A stretch of 64,000 nt of DNA from assembly GCA_031200235.1 (NCBI GenBank), contig CP133595.1, positions 1,116,001 through 1,180,000 of the forward strand, in the 5' to 3' direction. This document shows, piece after piece, positions 51,864-60,696 of this stretch (its first letter is position 1; each line of letters starts with the position of its first letter). The position numbers and the translations under genes are program-made. This stretch comes from Cuniculiplasma divulgatum (GTDB lineage: Archaea > Thermoplasmatota > Thermoplasmata > Thermoplasmatales > Thermoplasmataceae). Below the pieces are notes generated by a model. The model saw only the letters and a program-made list of their open reading frames with translations. It did no database searches and was not told the DNA's origin.

Positions 51864-52529
51864 TTGAAATGGGATTTAAGGGGCGGTCTGACAGCCATAT
51901 CTGCAGGTTATGTCCCTTCCGGCATTGCGTTTGGCGCCATAGCAACAGCACTTCATGTGCCTGTCTGGGCCACAATATCGCTTTCTGCACTTGTTTATTC
52001 CGGTGCAGTCCAGTCCGCCTTCGTTGGTTTCTGGAGCATCGGCATAGATCCTGGCACGCTTCTCCTGACAGCTTTCCTGCTCAATCTCCGCCATACATTT
52101 TACGGCCCGCATGTGGGGGGCATCAGGAATGACATAACGCTGAAGGATATGATGTCAATCGCGCCCCTCCTGACCGATGAGGTTTACGCCCTCTCCGTGC
52201 AGGATCCACCACTGCCGAAGCGCTCAGTGAGGATTCTGAGCCTCTATGCCTACGTGAACTGGATAGGTTCCACAGCGGTTGGTTCCATTCTGGTGAATTT
52301 CCTGCCGCCAGGAGTTGAAGCCGCAATAGCCATCGCACTTCCTGCACTTTTTCTGGCGCTGCTCCTGCCAAAGATATCCGACCGATCGACAGCTGTGACT
52401 GCCGCCGCATCCATTGCAGTTTCTGTTGCGGCAAGAGCGCTGCACCTGCCTTCATACTTCATAATAGTTCCAATCCTGGTGGGAGTTGCATCTGGTATGG
52501 CCATTGTGATGAGCAGGAGGCCAGCATGA
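51864..52529 (+). CDS. azlC: AzlC-family branched-chain amino acid exporter, large subunit
   Basis: A 221-aa protein from a TTG start with about seven helices. AzlC hallmarks: GYVPSGIAFGAIATALHVP at the start, LVYSGAVQSAFVGFW, and LNLRHTFYGPHVG (LNxRHxxY motif). AzlC/AzlD pairs export branched-chain amino acids (and azaleucine) in bacteria. The azlD partner overlaps by 4 nt. In an organism that lives on peptides, such an exporter could relieve amino-acid overload; this is inference. Confidence 0.88.
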   Translation: MKWDLRGGLTAISAGYVPSGIAFGAIATALHVPVWATISLSALVYSGAVQSAFVGFWSIGIDPGTLLLTAFLLNLRHTFYGPHVGGIRNDITLKDMMSIAPLLTDEVYALSVQDPPLPKRSVRILSLYAYVNWIGSTAVGSILVNFLPPGVEAAIAIALPALFLALLLPKISDRSTAVTAAASIAVSVAARALHLPSYFIIVPILVGVASGMAIVMSRRPA

Positions 52530-52813
52530 TCCTCATACTGTTGATCGCTGTCCTTGCCATTCTCAGTCTCTCACAGAGGCTGGTGCCGTGGCTTGTCATT
52601 TCCAGGTTCAGCGGGGGCAGGCACATGGAGCAGATATTCAACCTTTTTGCAGTCTCGGCCTTCTCTGCCCTTGCAGTTTACAACATAACGGAATTCACTG
52701 CCGGATCGCTGGTGTCGCTGGTCGTCGCAGCCATGGTGGCACTGCGCACCAGGAATCTGGGATATGCGGTGCTTGCGGCCATAGCGGTTTCACTTGTGGC
52801 CCTGTATATATGA
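52526..52813 (+). CDS. azlD: AzlD-family branched-chain amino acid exporter, small subunit
   Basis: A 95-aa protein with about three or four helices, beginning MILILLIAVLAILSLSQRLV. The motif RLVPWLVISRFSGG matches the R-x-hP conserved region of AzlD, and VAAMVALRTRNLGYAVLAAI the last helices. The ATG overlaps the azlC stop (ATGA), the usual AzlCD arrangement. Confidence 0.85.
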   Translation: MILILLIAVLAILSLSQRLVPWLVISRFSGGRHMEQIFNLFAVSAFSALAVYNITEFTAGSLVSLVVAAMVALRTRNLGYAVLAAIAVSLVALYI

Positions 52814-52837
52814 AGGTAGCTATGTTCAGGGCGTGAT

Positions 52838-52854
52838 TCCGGATGGAATCCGGA
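52838..52854. terminator. Hairpin between convergent azlD and the 319-aa gene
   Basis: TCCGGAT-GGA-ATCCGGA is a perfect 7-bp GC-rich inverted repeat with a 3-nt loop in the 50-nt space between two converging genes; a candidate bidirectional terminator, although no clear U-tract follows. Confidence 0.4.
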
Positions 52855-52863
52855 CACAGGTGA

Positions 52864-53823
52864 TTATGGGGATTCCAGGGCCTCAACATCCCTGACATAG
52901 TGTATGTCTATATCCCATTCCTGGAACTGCTTGATTGCCTCCCTCATTGTCTCAAAAAAGTCCGGCAGAACGATCTGGGGGACTATGGTGGAAAAGGAGA
53001 ATGTTTTCCCGTTAAGTTTCTGAGGCATTCCCAGGGTTATTGTGAAATTCTCCGAGGCCTGCTTCACAAAGAACTGGATAAGTGGATTTGTGAATGATGT
53101 CTCGTATATATGATCCTTTTTTGATATTTCGGTAACGAAGTTGTTCCTGTCGGTCAGAAGGGAGTGCTTGTCATAATATACGGCTCTTATCTCATCCTCC
53201 AGAAGATACTTCAACTCCCGTGTCCACGACACCCCCAGATTGACAATGACCGGATCATTCGTTATGTTCATGAAGGATGGTGGAACTGATGATGTTATCT
53301 CAACGTACTTCAGGGGCGTGACATCGGAAAGCTCCTTGAACACGTCTATGGCTCCGGTGCTGGGGCCTATGTACTGAACTGCATACCTGCTGAAATCCAT
53401 GAAATTCTGCCTGAGCGCCTTTGTTACGTTCTGCTCGTCGTTCTCGTGGAACCTGAAATATATGTAGCAGTATCCATCATGGACGATGACTCCGTCCACC
53501 ACCAGAGACGGGACAGCATTCAGGGCTATGAAACCGGAAAGAAATTTTGTTCCAGTAAGGTCTACCTTGGCCATTATGGCATCCCTGGTCCTCTTCACAT
53601 CATATTTCGATATCTCCTTGAGATCGCTTTCATCCAGGCCGGGGCTGTTTTCCATGTTCACCAGGGCATAACCGCCATCTTTGGTGATCCTGATCCTGAC
53701 GATCATGGGCAGATTGTACTTCATTGAGAAATCCGTGATTGGCAGGTCAACTGAAAAAGAGAATACCACCTGGCGGTTCAGCATTCCGTTTATCTCATCA
53801 ATTATCATAGGGAGAATAAGCAT
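52864..53823 (-). CDS. Unknown 319-aa protein
   Basis: A soluble-looking protein starting MLILPMIIDEINGMLNRQVV. It alternates beta strands and helices in what looks like two similar alpha/beta halves (LVNMENSPGLDESDLKEISK; AIDVFKELSDVTPLKYVEIT; DFFETMREAIKQFQEWDIDI), with no metal-, nucleotide- or DNA-binding motif I can name. Codon use fits its neighbours, so it is a real gene. It is convergent with azlD and followed upstream by an alpha/beta hydrolase gene 77 nt away. Confidence 0.72.
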   Translation of the reverse strand: MLILPMIIDEINGMLNRQVVFSFSVDLPITDFSMKYNLPMIVRIRITKDGGYALVNMENSPGLDESDLKEISKYDVKRTRDAIMAKVDLTGTKFLSGFIALNAVPSLVVDGVIVHDGYCYIYFRFHENDEQNVTKALRQNFMDFSRYAVQYIGPSTGAIDVFKELSDVTPLKYVEITSSVPPSFMNITNDPVIVNLGVSWTRELKYLLEDEIRAVYYDKHSLLTDRNNFVTEISKKDHIYETSFTNPLIQFFVKQASENFTITLGMPQKLNGKTFSFSTIVPQIVLPDFFETMREAIKQFQEWDIDIHYVRDVEALESP

Positions 53824-53900
53824 CAGGATGTTAAAAAATTATTCATATGGTCTTAAAATTTCCCATGGCTGATGGGAAGCCACAATTCAAAACGGTGGCT

Positions 53901-54524
53901 TCAGTGGGATCGAAGGAAATCAGAAACTATTGAGAAAAACCGAATGGGCTGGTCTATGTATACAGGGTGTGGTGCATCCTGCACAATCTCCAGCCTTGAT
54001 CCCTTTATGATGGAGGAGTACTGCTGCCCAAGGGAAGGCATCACCACATTGTCATTGGAACCCCATATAAATAGAACAGGCTTCGTGATTCCAGCCATCC
54101 TGTCCTTCTGATCTTCCACCCATGCAGGTGCAACGGCTATGATGCCATCAACCATATCCGGGATGTCCAGGGCTGCCATGACCACCATGCCACCGCCCAT
54201 GGAGGCGCCAAGCAAATATGCATTCTTCAGACCAATGTGCCCCATGTAGTCTCTGACAAATTCTGTGCCCCTGGATATGTCACCTCTCTTTATGGTATAC
54301 CTGTCCTGGGGGTCGGAGTTCCCAAATCCAGGATAGTCCGGTGCATAGACATTGAATCCAAGATCGCCAAGATGCTGGAAAGCACCCACATCTTTCCAGT
54401 TCCTGGAGGTGAATGACCACCCGTGGAGAAGGATTATGTTCTTTCGTGCCCCTGTGTCAAGTTTTCTGTGAAAAAGCGTGCCGTTGTTGAACTGCATGTA
54501 TTCCTGTTTTATTTCATCTGACAT
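53901..54524 (-). CDS. Alpha/beta hydrolase
   Basis: A 207-aa single-domain alpha/beta hydrolase. HGWSFTSRNW is the oxyanion region, GASMGGG near residue 107 holds the Ser nucleophile, WGSNDNVV the Asp and APHPVYIDQP the His. No lid domain is present, so it is small like the ABHD14/CIB-type hydrolases. Substrate unknown (ester or amide). The ATG lies about 25 nt after a TATA-like ACTTTTAATC on the reverse strand, giving a leaderless message. Confidence 0.88.
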   Translation of the reverse strand: MSDEIKQEYMQFNNGTLFHRKLDTGARKNIILLHGWSFTSRNWKDVGAFQHLGDLGFNVYAPDYPGFGNSDPQDRYTIKRGDISRGTEFVRDYMGHIGLKNAYLLGASMGGGMVVMAALDIPDMVDGIIAVAPAWVEDQKDRMAGITKPVLFIWGSNDNVVMPSLGQQYSSIIKGSRLEIVQDAPHPVYIDQPIRFFSIVSDFLRSH

Positions 54525-54601
54525 GAATGAATATCACAATTACAGATTAAAAGTTGATGACACCGTACATGCTGGTGCCACATCATGAATGAAGGTGCCA
54601 A

Positions 54602-56245
54602 TCAGTGGTGCGTGATCATGTATTTCAGGTTCATCCTGTTCCCCGAGAAAACAGCAGGCAGGATCTCCTTGAGTTCCCTGGAGACCACTGGCCGGAACTC
54701 CATTTTGCCCAGTATGTCCCGGTCCAGATCAGCGCCGGGTGCAATCTCATCCAGCCTGAGTCCGTTCTCTGTCAGGGTGAACACTGCCCTCTCGGTGAAA
54801 TACCTGACCTCCTTTGTGAATTTCATGGCTTGCTTCCCGCTGAAAAAGATCTTGTATACCCTGTTGACAAACTTCAGGACATCGCCATCCGACCTGATGT
54901 TCAGCTTTCCATTTTCAACAGCGATGTCGCTCTTTCCGGCGGTGAAAGTGCCTGCGAAGTAAACCCGCGGCGTACCCTCGGCTATGACGGGGAATCCTCC
55001 AGGGCCCGTGAGTTTTCCAGGTATGTATGAAGGATTCACGTTTCCATTCTGATCCACCTGGAGGAATCCAAGAGAGGCTGTGTCTATGATCCCTCCTTCA
55101 TAATTGGAGAACATGTCAGGTATGGTGGAAAGGGCAAATGCCCCCATGGAGATTCCAAAGTCCGGTCCCGTTAAGGCAACACCGCCCCATGGACCGGATT
55201 CCACCACGCTCACAACATCCCTGGAAAGACCTTCTTCAGAGATGATTCCGGAAAGCAAAGCCGGAACACCCACTCCTAGGTTGATCAGTATTGGGGAACC
55301 CTTGCTGTTGAGCAACTGTATGAGTTCAAGCGCAACCCTTCTGGCGATGATCCTGTGCAGCTGCGGCGATTTGCTGGCACCCATGTCCCCCAGCAGCCGG
55401 TCGGTATTTCCGGGGCTGACCCTGAAGCAGGCCCTTGGATCATATTCGAATGAACTTGCCTGCCAGTGGTATTGAGGTGGGGATGTCACAACGTAATCCA
55501 CCAGGGGATATGGGACCTCAACCTGCCTGGGTGAAAATGCCCCATCGGCCACAACCCGCTTGACCTGGGCAACAACCTTTCCAGGATTTGGCATGGCTTT
55601 GCTGGCCTGCGCTATGCTCATGACAGTTCCCCTTATGGGCTCATCCTCCATGCTGAGGTTTCCAAGCCGGTCCGAGGACGTGACCCTGATGAAGGAAACA
55701 TTGGGCTTCGGTGCCCTGTATATGAGGAATTCCTCCCCGAAGAGATCAATCTTTGTTGAATAGCACATCCTGTTCCTTGCGGCGGATTCATTCAGGGTGC
55801 CGGAATCCTGGTCCGGATCCAGGAATGTGTCTATGCCGATCTTGGTGAGCAGGCCCGGCCTGCCGGATGCAACCTCTCTGAACCAGTAAGCGGTGATACC
55901 TATTGGCCATCCATACACCTGGAATCTGTCCTCCAGGGTCATTTTCTGGAGATATGGGGAGAACCCCATGAAGGGAACAAGCATCCCTTTGATGAAACCG
56001 CAGTCACCTGATTCCGACATGTCCTTCAGAACGAGATCCAGGGCTCTCCCGGGAGAAGCCGGCAGCGCATCTGTCTCCAGGAACAAGGATTTCGGATGCC
56101 CAGTGGCCTGGTACTTTTTGTAAAGCTCCAGGATGAGGAACTCCGGTGTTGTTGCAAGGTTGAATCCGGAAACGGCAAGGACGCTGTCATCATGAATCTC
56201 GTCCAGATATGCAGTATCCCCTTCAGGCGATATTGATGGCCTCAT
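54602..56245 (-). CDS. Acyl-CoA:carboxylate CoA-transferase (family I, YdiF/propionate type)
   Basis: A 547-aa protein with the alpha and beta CoA-transferase domains fused in one chain. The catalytic Glu is near residue 349 in SVVESGPWGG, the family I motif, followed by GPDFGISMG; the oxyanion/CoA glycine loop is INLGVGVPALLSG. It moves CoA between acyl groups (for example acetate, propionate, acetoacetate) through a glutamyl-CoA intermediate. This fits amino-acid or fatty-acid catabolism in a peptide-eating cell. GCGGGATATAA precedes the ATG. Some N-terminal motifs are divergent, so the exact substrate is open. Confidence 0.9.
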   Translation of the reverse strand: MRPSISPEGDTAYLDEIHDDSVLAVSGFNLATTPEFLILELYKKYQATGHPKSLFLETDALPASPGRALDLVLKDMSESGDCGFIKGMLVPFMGFSPYLQKMTLEDRFQVYGWPIGITAYWFREVASGRPGLLTKIGIDTFLDPDQDSGTLNESAARNRMCYSTKIDLFGEEFLIYRAPKPNVSFIRVTSSDRLGNLSMEDEPIRGTVMSIAQASKAMPNPGKVVAQVKRVVADGAFSPRQVEVPYPLVDYVVTSPPQYHWQASSFEYDPRACFRVSPGNTDRLLGDMGASKSPQLHRIIARRVALELIQLLNSKGSPILINLGVGVPALLSGIISEEGLSRDVVSVVESGPWGGVALTGPDFGISMGAFALSTIPDMFSNYEGGIIDTASLGFLQVDQNGNVNPSYIPGKLTGPGGFPVIAEGTPRVYFAGTFTAGKSDIAVENGKLNIRSDGDVLKFVNRVYKIFFSGKQAMKFTKEVRYFTERAVFTLTENGLRLDEIAPGADLDRDILGKMEFRPVVSRELKEILPAVFSGNRMNLKYMITHH

Positions 56246-56322
56246 TTATATCCCGCTTTCATCGGCAGGTTGAATAAAAACAGTATGCCTGAACCGTTAA
56301 GGCACAGGCTTATTGGCTGGAA

Positions 56323-56889
56323 CTACACCTTGGATCTATAGATAAGGTTGCTCAGGTGCTCAAGAATCTTGACAGCATCCTCCTGCCTGGCCGTCAGTAT
56401 GATCTCCGTGTCAAACCGGTATATCTTCTCGATGTTCACCTTCTGCAGCATGAGGTATTCCACCACAAAGAGCGTAAGTCCAGGACTTCTGGATGCATCC
56501 TCCGGAAGTTCTATCTTTATGAGGGCAAGATCGCCGTCATCCATCCCTCCCATGAGGCACTTGAATCCCTGGGGTGTCCTTACCGCAACAATGGCTTTGC
56601 TATCTATATCTTCAGGCCTTGGCACAAGCTTCTCCTTGTACTTGTAATCCAGTGAGAGCTTGGAATTCCTCAGGAGATCTATCTGCTTGCCCCACGTTGT
56701 TTCAGGCTTTATCTGGGTGAGGCTCTTCACAAGGGTGTTGATCTTCACATCTTTTTCCGTCATGCTCTCCACAGTTGGCTGGATCTTCCTGGCAAGATTT
56801 GCATAGTTAACAAGGCCGCTTTTTATCATGGTTGCGTAGAGCGGATTTTCCTTCACCACAAGTTTCACGGCATCATTGATCTTTGTCAT
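56323..56889 (-). CDS. ACT-domain-like protein, unknown
   Basis: A 188-aa protein. The helical N-terminal half (ENPLYATMIKSGLVNYANLA and onward) resembles a small winged-helix or linker region; the C-terminal part (LTLFVVEYLMLQKVNIEKIY, then RFDTEIILTARQEDAVKILE) has the beta-alpha-beta-beta-alpha-beta run of an ACT domain, as in aspartate kinases and their relatives. It may sense an amino acid or other ligand. It is upstream of the CoA-transferase gene on the same strand (77-nt gap), so a regulatory link is possible but unproven. Confidence 0.65.
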   Translation of the reverse strand: MTKINDAVKLVVKENPLYATMIKSGLVNYANLARKIQPTVESMTEKDVKINTLVKSLTQIKPETTWGKQIDLLRNSKLSLDYKYKEKLVPRPEDIDSKAIVAVRTPQGFKCLMGGMDDGDLALIKIELPEDASRSPGLTLFVVEYLMLQKVNIEKIYRFDTEIILTARQEDAVKILEHLSNLIYRSKV

Positions 56890-57068
56890 GGATATGTTAT
56901 TCCTTGCCGACTTATGAATATAGCTCCTGATATATCATGGATTCCGTGGCATTGCTCACAACATGGCATTATCTTAATCATTAATTCTTAACAATAGAAT
57001 TTCTGTGAGGACATTTTCATGAAGGAAAAAGTGAAAATACCGGCTATGGCAAAGCTTTAGCCGGGAGA

Positions 57069-57944
57069 ATGCTCACCCCATGGTTGAAGGAACTCAAGTT
57101 TCTTTTGCCTTACGTTGTGTTTACCGCTTTTTCGTATTTCTTTGCCAAGGATGGGCTCGTATTTGCATCGCCCTTTGTTTTCATGGGACTGAGATATCTC
57201 ATAGCCGGGGCAATGCTGCTTTCAATTTCAAGGAGAATTATACTGACAAAGAGCCTTCTCTTCCTTTCCGCCGTAACGGTGACAAGCACAGTGTTCTGGG
57301 CATACGGCCTGCTTTACGTGTCCCCATCGGAATCAGCAGTCCTCAGTTATTCAATGCCGCTCTTCTCCCTCCCCATAGCTTTTCTCCTGGTATCGGAGAA
57401 GCCATCAAGAATGGAAATACTTGGAATCGTCATAGGTTTCGCCGGAGTTCTCATATACGGTATACCGCTTCTTTCGGGCTTTACCCTGGTCGGAATGGTA
57501 CTGACAGTCATCAACGCATTTTTCTGGGGCACCTTCACCGTATTTTACAGGAAGCTCAAGGACCAGGACCCTGTGGCGGTGAATGCAACACAGTTCATTG
57601 TGGGCGCAGGAATAATGCTTGCACTGAGCCCCCTGGATTTCCATCTCAGGATCACCACAGGATTTCTCATTGATCTCGCCTGGATGGGGACACTTGGCGG
57701 TGCCCTTCAGTTCCTCTTATGGAATTACATGATACGCATAAGCAAGGTGAACCGCATAACCGTCCTTGCATTCAGCGTACCCATATTCACAGTGGTGCTG
57801 GAAGCATTCATGACCTCCAGGATTCCCAGCATATTCTCCATTGCAGGTGTCGTGGTTATGTTCACAGGGATTTTCCTTTCAAGGATCAGGGGCGGGATAT
57901 CCGTTGTTGTGCCGGAGGGAAATGCAGGGAATGGATTATCCTGA
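57069..57944 (+). CDS. EamA/DMT-family transporter
   Basis: A 291-aa protein with ten predicted helices made of two EamA repeats. Typical segments: MGLRYLIAGAMLLSISRRII in the first repeat, VSPSESAVLSYSMPLFSLP, and in the second repeat ATQFIVGAGIMLALSPLDFH and FLLWNYMIRISKVNRITVLA. Members export or import amino acids, nucleosides and other metabolites; the substrate cannot be inferred. The 179-nt region before it (56890-57068) shows only AT-rich promoter-like sequence. Confidence 0.9.
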   Translation: MLTPWLKELKFLLPYVVFTAFSYFFAKDGLVFASPFVFMGLRYLIAGAMLLSISRRIILTKSLLFLSAVTVTSTVFWAYGLLYVSPSESAVLSYSMPLFSLPIAFLLVSEKPSRMEILGIVIGFAGVLIYGIPLLSGFTLVGMVLTVINAFFWGTFTVFYRKLKDQDPVAVNATQFIVGAGIMLALSPLDFHLRITTGFLIDLAWMGTLGGALQFLLWNYMIRISKVNRITVLAFSVPIFTVVLEAFMTSRIPSIFSIAGVVVMFTGIFLSRIRGGISVVVPEGNAGNGLS

Positions 57945-57989
57945 TACCTTCATAGTGAACATAAAAAGGAACTGTTAATGTGCGGACAG

Positions 57990-58006
57990 GCCATGCATGC
58001 CATGGC
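57990..58006 (+). repeat. Inverted repeat in the leader of the MFS gene
   Basis: GCCATG-CATGC-CATGGC, a perfect 6-bp inverted repeat with a 5-nt spacer, lies between a TATA-like CATAAAAAG (57959-57967) and the TTG start at 58014. It could form a hairpin at the 5' end of the message. Confidence 0.35.
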
Positions 58007-58013
58007 GATGTGA

Positions 58014-59423
58014 TTGAATGATTCAGTCTCAAGGAGGCTTGTGCTTACCACAACCTCCATTTCTGCATTCGTGACCCCATTCCTATCAAGTGCCATCGCA
58101 TTTGCGGTCCCACGGATTGGTGTCTCATTCCACCTGGACTTTGTGCAGGTGGCCCTGATACCCATGGTTTACCTCATTCCCCTGGCCTCCTTCATGATAT
58201 TCTTTGGAAGAATCTCCGACGATGTGGGGAGAGTGAGGATCTTCCGTGCCGGTCTCATAATATTTGCCGTAGCCTCCATTGCTGCCTCATTCTCTTCATC
58301 ATATTCGTTCCTCATTGCCATGGTATTCCTGGCAGGACTTGGCTCAGCAGTCTTAAGCACAAACTCAACCGCCATCGTGAGTTATGTGTATTCCCGCGGC
58401 GGCCGCGGCTTCGCGCTGGGCATCAATGCAATGTCAGTGTACCTGGGACTGACCTTTGCCCCGTTTCTGGGAGGTATACTTATAGAGTTCACCGGGTGGA
58501 GATCTGTATTCCTGTTCTCTGGCCCCGTGGGCCTTGCAGCCCTGGCACTGTCAGCCGTAAGCATGAGGAATATTGAGATAAGGAGGCGTACAACGGCATC
58601 AGGGATCATGGGCCCGGCCTTTCTTGCTGGAGCAATACTTTCACTGACTGCATATGTAGCGCTTGGGGATGTGACCGGTTTCCTGAGGTCAGCTTACATT
58701 CTGCCCATTGCAGCGGTTTTCCTGATGCTGTTCATAAGGTACGGGACACATGGGGCAGGTGAGGCAGTCCCCATGGAAATGTTGCGGGGAAACAGGACAT
58801 TTGCCGCATCAAATCTCACTGCGCTGCTCAATTACCTCAGCACGTTCTCCATAGTGTTCATTTTCTCAATATGCCTGCAGGTTATACTTCACGTGAGCCC
58901 CTTCATGTCCGGCATACTGATACTCCCTGAGCCGGTGTTCATGGTTGCACTGTCACCGGTGGCAGGAAGGCTCTCAGACAGGTTCGAGTCAAGATCAATT
59001 GCTTCGTTGGGAATGCTCATAATAGGCCTCTCATTCCTGGGACTCTATTTCATGCATCCACTCACCAGGGCAAATATACTTGTCCTTCTGGGAATAATCG
59101 GCATAGGATTCGGGTTGTTCTCGGCACCAAACACCAATTCCGTAATGGGTTCAGTATCACGCGACAACTCCGGGACCGCATCGGGATTCCTTGGAACCAT
59201 GAGATTCACGGGCCAGCTGTTCAGCATTGTTCTTGCAACAGTGATAATATCCGCCTACATACCCAGGCCCCTGACGATGGGGATGTTTTCCGGAACTGTT
59301 GTGGCGATAACTCCCCAGTACTTCAACAGCTTCTCAGAGGGATTCCGCACGGTGATGTTCATCTCGGCCATACTCAGCCTTGTTGGTGCCGTCACATCCC
59401 TCCTGAAGAACAGAGGGCAGTGA
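58014..59423 (+). CDS. MFS transporter, drug/metabolite efflux type
   Basis: A 469-aa protein from a TTG start, with 12-14 helices. It resembles the DHA2/EmrB branch: ISAFVTPFLSSAIAFAVPRI in helix 1, GRISDDVGRVRIFRAGLIIF as the loop 2-3 motif, and YLGLTFAPFLGGILIEFTGW in helix 5 (motif C region). The proton-coupled export of toxic compounds or metabolites is the usual role. It ends 58 nt before the moeA gene. Confidence 0.88.
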   Translation: MNDSVSRRLVLTTTSISAFVTPFLSSAIAFAVPRIGVSFHLDFVQVALIPMVYLIPLASFMIFFGRISDDVGRVRIFRAGLIIFAVASIAASFSSSYSFLIAMVFLAGLGSAVLSTNSTAIVSYVYSRGGRGFALGINAMSVYLGLTFAPFLGGILIEFTGWRSVFLFSGPVGLAALALSAVSMRNIEIRRRTTASGIMGPAFLAGAILSLTAYVALGDVTGFLRSAYILPIAAVFLMLFIRYGTHGAGEAVPMEMLRGNRTFAASNLTALLNYLSTFSIVFIFSICLQVILHVSPFMSGILILPEPVFMVALSPVAGRLSDRFESRSIASLGMLIIGLSFLGLYFMHPLTRANILVLLGIIGIGFGLFSAPNTNSVMGSVSRDNSGTASGFLGTMRFTGQLFSIVLATVIISAYIPRPLTMGMFSGTVVAITPQYFNSFSEGFRTVMFISAILSLVGAVTSLLKNRGQ

Positions 59424-59481
59424 ATCGATAGAGATTAATACTGTACAAAAATTCAATTCTATGGGAGGCAACCGGAGGAAG

Positions 59482-60696
59482 ATGCAGGGTTTTGGTAGCC
59501 TCATGGCATTTTCCACGGCGTTGGAGCGTCTGGCTGGGAGAAAATGGGACAGGATCGCCACTGAAATGATCCCGGTACGTGAATCAGCAGGGAGAATCTC
59601 AGCATCAGATGTTTATGCACGCGAGAACTCACTGTCATTCAGCAGGAGCGCCGTGGACGGTTATGCCGTTGTATCATCAGATGTATCCGGCGCTTCGGAA
59701 TACAATTTCATAACCCTTGAAGTGAAGGGGGAGATTGAGGCTGGGCGAACCGATCCAGCATCCATGGATCACGGCCAGGCATATGAGATATACACAGGAG
59801 GGGAGATGCCTGAAGGCTCAGATGCAGTGGTTATGGCAGAATATGCGGAAAGGTCCGGAAATTCCCTCAGGGTGTTCCGGTCCGTGAGGAAGTACGAGAA
59901 CGTGTCGCGTGCCGGTGAGGACATTACCAGCGGCCAGAAGATTGTGGGCAGCGGGGAGATCATCAGGGCACAGCACATGGCTGCATGCATTGCCGTGGGG
60001 ATAGAAAAGCTGGAGGTCTTTGCAATCATGGAAATGGGCATAATATCAACGGGAAATGAGATCATGCCGGGGATGGGTGTCAGAAACACCACCCAGCCGC
60101 TGCTCCTGTCTTATTTTTCATCTGCATACATGCGTACAGGCGATCTTGGCGTGGTGCCCGATGATCCGGATAAAATCAGGTCCGCCATAGATGAAAGCAT
60201 AGGCAGGCACCACATCCTGGCAGTGACCGGCGGCACAAGCCTGGGTTCCCGGGACCTTGTGGCAGATGTGCTTGACGGGATGGGTGAAATGATATTCGGT
60301 GGAGTAATGATCAGGCCCGGCCGCACCATATCGCTGTATGATGTTGGCGGGAAGCCAGTATTCTCAGTGTCGGGCCTGCCCGTTGCCGCACTGATCTCCC
60401 TGGAGGCCTTCCTGGGCCCGTTCCTGGCAGTGCAGACCGGACTGAAGCGCACCAGGGTCGTGGTCAGGGCTGCCATGACCGAAAGAGTCGCCAACAGGGA
60501 TGGCATGAGATCATACCTGCGTGTCAGGGTCAGGAACACGGAGAATGGGCTTGTTGCTGACCCGTTGCGGATTACAGGGTCAGGCATACTGTCGTCTCTG
60601 CTCCTTTCAAACGGCATCACCGTGATTCCGGAAAACAGGGAGGGACTGGAGGAAGGAGAGATGGTGGACATAACACTCACTGGAGATGTTTACTGA
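59482..60696 (+). CDS. moeA: Molybdopterin molybdenumtransferase MoeA (first paralogue)
   Basis: The frame opens at ATG 59461. ATG 59482 has GGAGGA 4-5 nt upstream and is preferred (404 aa); ATG 59503 is also possible. MoeA domains in order: N-terminal domain with SRSAVDGYAV and EIYTGGEMPEGSDAVVM, the MogA-like domain with ISTGNEI, TGGTSLGSRDLV and IRPGRT, and the C-terminal domain. In place of the usual PGNPVAA it has SGLPVAALI. It inserts molybdate or tungstate into adenylylated molybdopterin. It overlaps the second moeA by 1 nt (TGATG). Confidence 0.93.
   Translation: MQGFGSLMAFSTALERLAGRKWDRIATEMIPVRESAGRISASDVYARENSLSFSRSAVDGYAVVSSDVSGASEYNFITLEVKGEIEAGRTDPASMDHGQAYEIYTGGEMPEGSDAVVMAEYAERSGNSLRVFRSVRKYENVSRAGEDITSGQKIVGSGEIIRAQHMAACIAVGIEKLEVFAIMEMGIISTGNEIMPGMGVRNTTQPLLLSYFSSAYMRTGDLGVVPDDPDKIRSAIDESIGRHHILAVTGGTSLGSRDLVADVLDGMGEMIFGGVMIRPGRTISLYDVGGKPVFSVSGLPVAALISLEAFLGPFLAVQTGLKRTRVVVRAAMTERVANRDGMRSYLRVRVRNTENGLVADPLRITGSGILSSLLLSNGITVIPENREGLEEGEMVDITLTGDVY

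Noticed and set aside
57080-57673. Forward frame of 197 codons inside the EamA transporter gene
   Set aside because: Overlaps the transporter in another frame; rich in His, Arg, Cys and Gln with no hydrophobic pattern, whereas the transporter frame has clear helices.
60111-60680. Reverse frame of 189 codons opposite the first moeA
   Set aside because: Shadow of a well-supported gene; random composition and no start signals.
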